From positions 1 to 11,979 of the forward strand of contig CADCWK010000020.1 of the NCBI GenBank assembly GCA_902806375.1: a stretch of 11,979 nucleotides of DNA, read 5' to 3'. Position numbers and translations under genes: made by a program. The notes beneath the pieces were generated by a model. The model saw nothing but the letters and a program-made list of their open reading frames with translations. It did not search any database and was not told the origin of the DNA. Shown in pieces: positions 7,201-11,979 of this stretch. The stretch's first letter is position 1; each line of letters opens with the position of its first letter. The DNA comes from an uncultured Thermomicrobiales bacterium (GTDB lineage: Bacteria; Chloroflexota; Chloroflexia; Thermomicrobiales; UBA6265).

Positions 7201-10200
7201 ACCAGTTCGATGGACTGGTCGACGGGAACCTGACCGTGCCACAGGTCGAGTCGGGCGACAACACGGTCGCGGTCGCGGTCGTGCCCGACGGCTACGAACT
7301 GGCGGAGGACCAGGAGCCCACGGCGGTTGTCGATGTCCAAGAGGGGCAGGACACGCTGGTGCGCTTCGCCCTGGTCGCGACGACGGGAACGATCGCCTTC
7401 CAGGTCATCGACAACGAGACGGGGGAGCCGATTCCCGGTCTCTGCGTCCGGCTCGACGCCGGACCGGGGGGTGACCTCACAGAGCCGGTCTGCGACAACA
7501 CCGGTGGCGATCCGGGGCCCGGGGATGCCGACGGGGGCGAGGGAGCGTTCACGCTCGAGGATGTCCCGGCCGGGACCTATGATCTCGTCATCGAGAACCT
7601 GCCGGCCGAGTACAGCGGCCCCGACGCCGCCCGTGGGCCGAGCGTGACAGTCGAAGCGGGCGAGACGGTCACGGCGGAGCAGGCGATCCAGGCCACGCCG
7701 AGCCCGTCGCCGAGCCCGTCGCCGAGCGAGAGTGCGTCTGAGAGTCCGTCGCCGAGTGACAGCCCGAGCCCGTCGGCCAGTGCTTCCGACAGCGCGTCGC
7801 CGAGTGCTGTCGCGTCGCCGGACGAGAGTCCGGCCGCGTCGCCCCCGGCTAGCCCCGCGCCGTCCGCGACCGGCGAGGGGTCGATCTCGGTCCGCATCGA
7901 GGATCAGGACGGGAACGCGCTCTCCGGGATCTGCCTGACCCTGAGCGACCGCGAAGTCGTCGTCGCCGAGGTCTGTGACGGCGATGGCGGCGACGCGGAC
8001 GGGACCGAGGGCGTCATCCTCTTCGAGGACGTCCCGGTCGGCAACTACCTCGTGGCCCAGTCCGGTGACCTGCCCGACGACCTGGTCGTCGCTTCGGTCG
8101 CGGATATCAGCCAGAACGTCACCGTCGTGGACGGGGAGACGATCGAGGTCCTGCTCATCATCACCGTCCAGGATCCAGCGGACCGGGAAGTGTCGGTCAT
8201 CGTCCGGTACAGCGATGGCGCGAATCGGCGGCTCGCCGGCGCCTGCTTCACGCTGGGTGGCGTCGAGGTCTGCGACAACGCGGACACCGACCCGGACGGC
8301 GCGGTCGGCCAGATCCGGTTCGACGGTATCCTGCCTGGCGATTACACCATCGACCAGACCGAGGCCCCCAGCGGCTACGACCTGTCGGCCGCTGTCGAGG
8401 TCACCATCGACGCGAACACTCCATCCGTCCTCATCGTTCCGGTGACGGCGGTCGCGACTCCCGATCAGGACGGCGACCTCGTCGTGAGCAAGGTCGATGG
8501 CGACGGCGAAGCCCTCGCCGGCTCCTGCTTCGTCCTCGAGCGCTCCGGACGCCAGACCATCCGGGTCTGCGACTCGGCGGACGGTGAGCGCGACGGCACC
8601 ATCGGCTTCAACGACGTCGAAGCCGGCACCTGGACCCTGCGTGAGGTCACGACCCCAGGCGGCTACATCGCCGGCGGCAGCCAGAGCATCGAGATCCTGG
8701 CCGGCGAGACCAGCGAGGCGACCGTCCGCAACACCCCGCGACCAGGACGTGTCCTGATCGACACCGAGACGGTCGACGGGACGGCGCTTGGCGGGGCCTG
8801 CTTCCGCCTGACGGGTCCGGCGACCTACGAGGTCTGCGACAGCGCCGACCTCGCCGGGGACGAGGGGACGACACGCTTCGATGGCGTCGCGCCGGGCGAC
8901 TACACGGTCGAGCAGACCGTGGTCCCGGCCGGCTACCAGGCCGGTCAGATCGAGCCGATCCGGGTCGCGCCGGGCAGCGCCCAGCGGTTCACGGTCGTCC
9001 TCCAGATCCTCCCGCCGCCGGACGATGCCGGCGACCTGACGGTGCTCAAGGTCGATGAGAACGGGGCGGCCCTGCCCGGCGCCTGCTTCTCGCTCCGCGA
9101 CGGCTCCAACACCGTCGCCGGGCCGGTCTGCGACGGCCAGGACGGCAACAACGACGGCACGATCACGTTTACGGACGTGGCCGCCGGGGACTACGCGCTC
9201 CGGGAGACCCGGACCCCCTCGGCGGCCTACCTCGCCGCCGACGACGCGACGGTCACGATCGTCGCGGGAGAGGTCGCGACGGCCACCGTCGTCAATACCG
9301 CCCGGAATGGGGCGATCCGCGTCACGGTCGTCAACCCGCAGGAGCAGCCACTGGTCGGTGCCTGCTTCGACGTCAGCGACGACGGTAACGACGTCGCCTG
9401 CACCGACACCAACGGCCGCGTCACCTTTGGTGAGATCGCGCCCGGCACCTATGCCGTCGAGCAGACCTCGGCGCCCAACGGCTACGTCGTCGTCGCGCGG
9501 ATCGAAGGGGTCATCGTCAACCCCGGTGTGACGACGGACGTCCGCGTCGTCAACCAGCGGTCCGCGCCGCCGGCCAACACCGGTACCGTCCAGATCGCGA
9601 CGTTCTACTGCCCGGCCGGCTCGGCCGGTGAGCGGACGGTCATCTTCGACAGCTCCGATACCGGCCCGAAGCAGCTCGCCAACACGTCCGGCTGCGGCGC
9701 CGGCGATGCCACGTTCAGCTTCGTCCGCGAGAGCGGCGAAGGCGGCCTCGGCCAGTTCACCCTCGGGGCGGACGGCTTCTTCCAGGCGACGGTCCCCGCC
9801 GCCACCTACCTGCTGACGGAAGTGGCGCCGGATCTCCCGGGCGACGGCAGCGCATCCGTCCGGATCGGCCGCAACCAGCTGACCCAGGTCGTGGTAATCA
9901 ACTACGTCGCTCCGCCGGCCCCCGCTCCGGCCGCCGTCGACGTGACGAGCTACGCCTGCCCGGCCGGCTTCCAGGGCACGATCTACGAGGACTTCGCCAA
10001 CTCCTGCACCGCGGCGAGCAGCCTGACCAACGGTGTGACGTACCGCCTGTCCGGGGCGGTCACCCAGCGGGCGACGACCGGCGCCGGCGGCGAGACCGGG
10101 CGGGTCGTCTTCGGCGACCTCCCGGCTGGCAACTTCTACCTGGAGCAGCAGCTGACCAAGGGGCAGCAGATCCTCTACAACTTCTGCGGGCTCGATCCGG

Positions 10201-10787
10201 AAGCCCCGGCGACGAAGAACGTCGGCGTCGGTGCGAACGTGTCGCCCCAGGCAGGGCAGACCGTCTTCTGTGCGTACTTCTCGATCCCGCCCGTCGTCTC
10301 GGACACCACGGGGGCGATCATCGTCCAGAAGTACCTGTGCCCGACGCTCAATCCGCCGGCCAGCTACGACTACTACCAGAACTGCTCGATCCAGAGCGAG
10401 CCCGCGACGTTCGAGATCGCGCTCTACAGCGGCGAGACGCGCCGGTACACCCCGGTGACCGACGGCTCGACCAACGTGGACGGCCTGCTCACCTTCGCCC
10501 GGCTCACCCCCGGCACCTACTCGCTGGAGGAGGTCGGCGAGGGCTGGTGCTACGCTGAGTCGGACAGCGTCAACACCAATGGCGACGTCGTGGTCCGGCC
10601 CAACGCCGCCGCGAAGGTCTTCATCTTCAACTGCGCCCCGGTGACCGGCCAGCCGAACACCGGCGTCGGTGCCACGGCCGCATCCATCGCCAGCGGGACG
10701 GTTCCGCAGTACCTCGCCATCGCGGCGCTCCTGTCCCTCGCGCTGGCGGCGGTCTGGGTGGCGCGACGGAGGCGGATCCTGGCGTAG
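4263..10787 (+). CDS. giant multidomain cell-surface protein: X25-like module, fourteen CnaB/SpaA-like repeats, sortase-like anchor
   Basis: A 2174-residue predicted surface stalk or adhesin. Residues 1-53 are an Arg-rich N-region, hydrophobic core and Ala-rich cleavage region. Residues 74-160 resemble the pullulanase X25 module. Fourteen CnaB/SpaA-like repeats follow, at about 240-326, 376-463, 516-600, 632-719, 743-843, 846-940, 943-1038, 1042-1143, 1205-1301, 1306-1395, 1404-1492, 1495-1583, 1590-1679 and 1683-1766. The common pattern is GACFxL, then VCDxxDxxxDG, a GxY(T/A)LxE strand, P-x-GY and a closing Val-rich strand. Linkers rich in Ser, Pro, Asp and Glu separate repeats 1-5 and 8-9. 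Three further modules (1774-1881, 1889-2009, 2016-2127) begin with (Y/F)xCP. The tail has QPNTG (2130-2134), a membrane helix (about 2148-2166) and RRRR, like a sortase signal. Start ATG 4263 has GGAGG seven bases upstream. The ligand and true function are unknown; a structural stalk, adhesin or pilin-like role is inferred from the fold. Confidence 0.88.
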   Translation: MRAGVLSSRGRPRTRPVRLSRRATPAVHLFAALALILGLFVPMFATVAPAAASTEGPRLSQTPRDGAAPALPAPFSVGVSGSFGQFVPLTQGDDGIWRGTVPVSIGSYSYRVEVQNDDGTYSLGEDADPDGDDLTVEVDGDQTGLAFSFDPRTGTITATGYTASLSLLVDGYGEIALFPTGGDDFEAFVDGFGGDYTYTVLADGIATEQAGTVTLDAGRVRVTLDSESGSVSTEIVEPGTLAVTVVTADGVPAAGGCYGVFEGDTLLGQACDVDDGSADGLVSIDFPNGAPAGTFDLVETATPDGQKPAEEETVNIGPGLNTIQVDLPDTGDTGAPSGDGSSDPSGDASVEASGSDQGEPSDDTESPAADPNETTGTIEIDVVDGNGDPLPGAGFDVQNTTGYYGTFNDDADGASDGTVTIEGVFPGDNTVYMVVAPGGEALLPEQTVTVEAGETAEVEFSYQASEDGDEPSDEASPSDEAAPSDQDEPSDEASPSEEASPSEEASPSEEANDGRSTLTIEIIGPDGEPLGGASFILSIDGQAYGPFPDDDLSGDLQITEVGTGTFTLTMETAPDGFDPLPDQTFDVEGGTDQTITFSYEGVDDPDASPSVEGSPSVEASPSDEASQTGDAGTIEIAVEDANGDPVVGAGFDLQNDSGYFGTFLDEADGDADGTVTIENVVPGTTTLYMVVAPEDESLLPEQTITVEAGDTAEVTFSYETVEPSEEPSPSVEPSPSASPAPDGRLVVTVADPQGNLVPDSCFSLVDPATGEPIEVLDREDGDVATAVCDDDGDVDGDGRVGIFGIPDGTFTLTQVEVADGFLVADVQDVTVLSGAAQEIPVVNESAAEVTVAITREDDAEGLVAGACFQLERDGADPIGPICDDGDGDASAGEPGLVTIEEVPAGTYQVVETTTPEDVQPAESQTLEVTDGGEDAITIASARILVFGDLSVVFSVDDEPVAGGCVTVTNEYGEFGPFCDDQFDGLVDGNLTVPQVESGDNTVAVAVVPDGYELAEDQEPTAVVDVQEGQDTLVRFALVATTGTIAFQVIDNETGEPIPGLCVRLDAGPGGDLTEPVCDNTGGDPGPGDADGGEGAFTLEDVPAGTYDLVIENLPAEYSGPDAARGPSVTVEAGETVTAEQAIQATPSPSPSPSPSESASESPSPSDSPSPSASASDSASPSAVASPDESPAASPPASPAPSATGEGSISVRIEDQDGNALSGICLTLSDREVVVAEVCDGDGGDADGTEGVILFEDVPVGNYLVAQSGDLPDDLVVASVADISQNVTVVDGETIEVLLIITVQDPADREVSVIVRYSDGANRRLAGACFTLGGVEVCDNADTDPDGAVGQIRFDGILPGDYTIDQTEAPSGYDLSAAVEVTIDANTPSVLIVPVTAVATPDQDGDLVVSKVDGDGEALAGSCFVLERSGRQTIRVCDSADGERDGTIGFNDVEAGTWTLREVTTPGGYIAGGSQSIEILAGETSEATVRNTPRPGRVLIDTETVDGTALGGACFRLTGPATYEVCDSADLAGDEGTTRFDGVAPGDYTVEQTVVPAGYQAGQIEPIRVAPGSAQRFTVVLQILPPPDDAGDLTVLKVDENGAALPGACFSLRDGSNTVAGPVCDGQDGNNDGTITFTDVAAGDYALRETRTPSAAYLAADDATVTIVAGEVATATVVNTARNGAIRVTVVNPQEQPLVGACFDVSDDGNDVACTDTNGRVTFGEIAPGTYAVEQTSAPNGYVVVARIEGVIVNPGVTTDVRVVNQRSAPPANTGTVQIATFYCPAGSAGERTVIFDSSDTGPKQLANTSGCGAGDATFSFVRESGEGGLGQFTLGADGFFQATVPAATYLLTEVAPDLPGDGSASVRIGRNQLTQVVVINYVAPPAPAPAAVDVTSYACPAGFQGTIYEDFANSCTAASSLTNGVTYRLSGAVTQRATTGAGGETGRVVFGDLPAGNFYLEQQLTKGQQILYNFCGLDPEAPATKNVGVGANVSPQAGQTVFCAYFSIPPVVSDTTGAIIVQKYLCPTLNPPASYDYYQNCSIQSEPATFEIALYSGETRRYTPVTDGSTNVDGLLTFARLTPGTYSLEEVGEGWCYAESDSVNTNGDVVVRPNAAAKVFIFNCAPVTGQPNTGVGATAASIASGTVPQYLAIAALLSLALAAVWVARRRRILA
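4482..4742 (+). other. N-terminal module resembling the pullulanase X25 (E-set) domain
   Basis: Encodes residues 74-160 of the giant protein. The run DDGIWRGTVPVSIGSYSYRV, then SLGEDADPDGDDLTV and FSFDPRTGTITA, follows the X25/BaPul-like pattern (a Trp strand, a Gly-x-Tyr-x-Tyr-(K/R)-Val strand, a polar-to-Val strand, then a Phe/Tyr strand with a D-x-x-T turn). X25 modules occur in amylases and pullulanases and in secreted proteins. Here there is no glycosidase domain, so a binding or structural role is likely. Residues 161-235 look like a degenerate second copy. Confidence 0.5.
5388..5651 (+). repeat. CnaB-like repeat 2, duplicated with repeat 4
   Basis: Encodes residues 376-463. Compared by eye with repeat 4 (6156-6419), roughly 63 of 88 residues are identical without gaps, including GTVTIE, LYMVVAP/VYMVVAP, LLPEQT and VEAG. 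Most other repeat pairs share only the fold pattern, so these two look like products of a more recent duplication. Neither contains Cys. Confidence 0.75.
5736..5798 (+). repeat. 18-bp tandem repeat encoding EASPSE
   Basis: Three full copies of gaggccagccccagcgag (one has cct in place of ccc) start at 5736, 5754 and 5772, followed by a partial fourth. They encode EASPSE units in the acidic linker between CnaB-like repeats 2 and 3. Near-identity at the DNA level indicates recent slippage or unequal crossing-over, so copy number may vary between strains. Confidence 0.85.
6156..6419 (+). repeat. CnaB-like repeat 4, duplicate of repeat 2
   Basis: Encodes residues 632-719 and is the partner of the repeat at 5388-5651. 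It keeps the acidic loop (EADGDADG) but lacks both Cys that most repeats have: the first site reads GAGF and the second FLD. Confidence 0.75.
7692..7871 (+). repeat. Pro/Ser-rich low-complexity linker
   Basis: Encodes residues 1144-1203, starting TPSPSPSPSPSESASESPSP, between CnaB-like repeats 8 and 9. Unlike the acidic linkers near the N-terminus it has few acidic residues. It resembles Ser/Pro spacers of actinobacterial and Chloroflexota surface proteins and could be a site of O-glycosylation. That is inference from composition. At the DNA level it holds short repeats such as gccgagcccgtc. Confidence 0.7.
9582..10643 (+). other. three Cys-rich C-terminal modules beginning (Y/F)xCP
   Basis: Encodes residues 1774-2127. 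The modules open with TFYCPAG, SYACPAG and KYLCP. The second and third each have four Cys (1899, 1915, 1975, 2003 and 2026, 2041, 2096, 2124), with the last Cys in the closing strand (VFCAYF, IFNC). The first has two (1783, 1811). They keep the G-x-Y/F-x-L-x-E strand of the prealbumin-like fold (ATYLLTE, GNFYLEQ, GTYSLEE) but differ in pattern from the fourteen repeats. I recall similar (K)Y-x-CP modules in secreted Chloroflexota proteins. Confidence 0.6.
10650..10784 (+). other. sortase-like C-terminal anchor signal
   Basis: Encodes residues 2130-2174. QPNTG is followed by a short polar spacer, a hydrophobic helix (LAIAALLSLALAAVWVA) and RRRRILA. The three-part order is that of a sortase substrate. 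The pentapeptide has Gln in place of the usual Leu, so it is either a variant signal or a plain membrane anchor. No sortase gene lies in this window. Confidence 0.6.
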
Positions 10788-10789
10788 CC

Positions 10790-10804
10790 GGCCGGGACCC
10801 GGCC
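10790..10804. repeat. perfect 15-base palindrome just after the giant gene
   Basis: GGCCGGG (10790-10796) and CCCGGCC (10798-10804) flank a single A, starting three bases after the stop codon. It could form a short hairpin at the 3' end. The larger hairpin 19 bases further on is the better terminator candidate. Confidence 0.4.
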
Positions 10805-10822
10805 GAGGCAATGATTGGCGGA

Positions 10823-10857
10823 CCGAACGGACCGGGGACATCCCCCGGTCCGTTCGG
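10823..10857. terminator. strong 15-bp hairpin, probable transcription terminator
   Basis: CCGAACGGACCGGGG (10823-10837) pairs perfectly with CCCCGGTCCGTTCGG (10843-10857) around an ACATC loop. It lies 36 bases after the stop of the giant gene and before the candidate promoter of the protease gene. There is no T-run, so it is not a textbook intrinsic terminator. GC-rich genomes often use such stems, and its symmetry lets it act in either direction or protect the mRNA 3' end. Confidence 0.65.
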
Positions 10858-10870
10858 CATGTCCCGCCGA

Positions 10871-10899
10871 TTGGTCCCCGCCGGGGGATCGGGTACCAT
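10871..10899 (+). promoter_or_regulatory. candidate promoter for the protease gene
   Basis: TTGGTC (10871-10876) and TACCAT (10894-10899) are separated by exactly 17 bases, immediately downstream of the hairpin. TTG of the -35 and TA--AT of the -10 match the consensus. A transcript starting near 10906 would have a leader of about 170 bases before GTG 11076. I see no further strong structure in that leader. Confidence 0.45.
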
Positions 10900-11075
10900 G
10901 GCAAGCTGATGGCGGTTCCCGACCGTCGCTGGGGCTGCGCCCCGAATAGCCGATCCGGACGCTGACCAGGCTCGCGATGGGCAGACGGTCCCGATCACTC
11001 CCCCTGACTCCCGTACCTGGCAGTCGGCCCGAGGGCTGGCGCCTCCGTCCCGAAGCGCCCGGAAAGGCTTGCTCT

Positions 11076-11979
11076 GTGACTCCCAGCCGAACCCCTCGCG
11101 GTGGCCTGACGACCGACTCTCGGCCCGGATCCGGTGGTCCTGCGTCGATGGCTGACGTCTCGCGTCGGTTCGCCCTGCTGGCCATGGTCCTGGTGTTCAT
11201 CCTGGCGGTCTCGCCCCTGCTCGTCACCGCCCAGGACGGAGGGGCACGTCCCGCGGCTCCGGTGGTCACCGAGCCCGGGGTGCGCGGACCGGCGATCGTC
11301 CAGACGGCCGCGGGTACCGACCCGGCCGCGGTTGCCGCCGCCAACGGGGTCCGGGCGGGCTACGTCTATCGCAATGCGGCCAGTGGCTTCTCGGCCAACC
11401 TGAGCGACGCGAACGTGGCTGCCCTGCAGCGCGACGTCAACGTCGAGTCGATCTCGATCGATCGCGTCGTGACCACGAGTGCGGTCCCCAACCAGCTCCT
11501 GCGGGTCGGGGCCGATACGTCGGCTACTGGCGGCGTCGGCCGTGGCGGGGACAACTCCGGCGTCGGTATCGCGATCGTGGACTCCGGGGTCGGCCCGCAT
11601 CCGGACCTCAACATCGCCGGTGGGGTCGACTGTACCGGCAGCGGCTCGTACAGCGACAGCAGTGGTCACGGGACCCACGTCGCCGGGATCGCGGCGGCCA
11701 GGGACAACGCCGACTCGACGACCGGGAGTGCCCCCGGCGCCCGGATCTACTCGATCCGGGTGCTCGTCGGAACGACTGGGTCACTGTCGGCCGTGCTCTG
11801 TGGGCTGAACTGGATCGCGGCCAACCCGGCCGGGATCAATGTCGTCAACGTGAGCCTCGGGCTGTCCCAGGGACCGGGCGCCGATTGTGGGCAATCGACC
11901 ACGTTCCCCCTTCGCCAGGCGGTCTGCGATGTCCGCGCTCGCGGGATCCAGGTGGTCGCCGCCGCCGGCAACCTGTCGA
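11076..11979 (+). CDS. subtilisin-family (S8) secreted serine protease, N-terminal part
   Basis: The frame stays open to the right edge, giving 301 residues plus one base. Residues 25-53 form a signal peptide (SRR, hydrophobic FALLAMVLVFILAV, cleavage near TAQ). Residues 73-132 look like an I9-type inhibitor prodomain that assists folding and is then removed (ending NVESISIDR). The catalytic domain begins near residue 140: Asp169 in AIVDSGV, His198 in GHGTHVAGI and the oxyanion-hole Asn299 in AAAGN. The catalytic Ser lies beyond the window, so activity cannot be confirmed. Cys186, 242, 271 and 284 may form disulfides. I used GTG 11076, with GGAAAGG eight bases upstream; ATG 11148 would place the start directly before the signal peptide and is a real alternative. 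Like its upstream neighbour it is exported, so it might process surface proteins, but no direct link is visible. Confidence 0.93.
   Translation, partial: MTPSRTPRGGLTTDSRPGSGGPASMADVSRRFALLAMVLVFILAVSPLLVTAQDGGARPAAPVVTEPGVRGPAIVQTAAGTDPAAVAAANGVRAGYVYRNAASGFSANLSDANVAALQRDVNVESISIDRVVTTSAVPNQLLRVGADTSATGGVGRGGDNSGVGIAIVDSGVGPHPDLNIAGGVDCTGSGSYSDSSGHGTHVAGIAAARDNADSTTGSAPGARIYSIRVLVGTTGSLSAVLCGLNWIAANPAGINVVNVSLGLSQGPGADCGQSTTFPLRQAVCDVRARGIQVVAAAGNLS

Noticed and set aside
7692..7871. Possible CRISPR-like or mobile repeat in the Ser/Pro region
   Set aside because: The repeats are in frame, encode Ser-Pro units, have no regular spacers, and lie inside one continuous coding sequence.
9567..9584. 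A second internal sorting-like motif PANTG (residues 1770-1774)
   Set aside because: It lies in the linker before the first (Y/F)xCP module with no helix or basic tail and a poor match to LPxTG; most likely chance.
6090..10904. A 1604-codon open frame on the minus strand opposite the giant gene
   Set aside because: It mirrors the codon pattern of the plus-strand gene, has an Arg/Asp/Gly-rich product without domains or signal peptide, and lacks a ribosome binding site. Long antisense frames are expected opposite GC-rich repetitive genes.

Overview
The window is GC-rich and every supported gene lies on the + strand. The gene content suggests a Chloroflexota bacterium of the Thermomicrobiales / Limnocylindria kind. 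That guess rests on a monofunctional AroH beside a Thermotoga-type DAHP synthase, a subtilase, and a large secreted CnaB/SpaA-like repeat protein whose C-terminal modules begin with Tyr/Phe-x-Cys-Pro. It is an inference from family resemblance, not a measured placement.

Layout. Bases 1-99 are the tail of an unidentified gene. Bases 331-957 encode a 208-residue pentapeptide-repeat protein, preceded by two small perfect dyads. A likely aromatic amino acid operon follows: aroH (chorismate mutase, about 1148-1621) and aroF (type I-beta DAHP synthase with a regulatory ferredoxin-like domain, 1727-2785). These are the first committed step of the shikimate pathway and the step that turns chorismate into prephenate. 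A TTG-initiated gene at 2854-3882 encodes a secreted protein with two DUF4352-like beta-sandwich domains. It may be co-transcribed with aroF but has no evident metabolic link to it.

After a 380-base non-coding stretch with a candidate promoter and two perfect inverted repeats comes the dominant feature, a 2174-codon gene (4263-10787). Its product has a signal peptide, a pullulanase-X25-like N-terminal module, fourteen CnaB/SpaA-like repeats of about 85-100 residues, Ser/Pro/Asp/Glu linkers, three different Cys-rich C-terminal modules, and a sortase-like tail (QPNTG, membrane helix, Arg cluster). Eleven of the fourteen repeats carry a Cys pair and three carry neither Cys; none carries just one. 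A strong hairpin (10823-10857) and a candidate promoter (10871-10899) separate it from a subtilisin-family protease that runs off the right edge (11076 onward).

Taken together, the left half is housekeeping aromatic biosynthesis and the right half is cell-surface biology: a wall- or membrane-anchored stalk or adhesin and a secreted protease. The most unusual content is the repeat design of the giant surface protein, where disulfides (and perhaps acidic metal-binding loops) appear to replace most of the isopeptide bonds typical of the fold.
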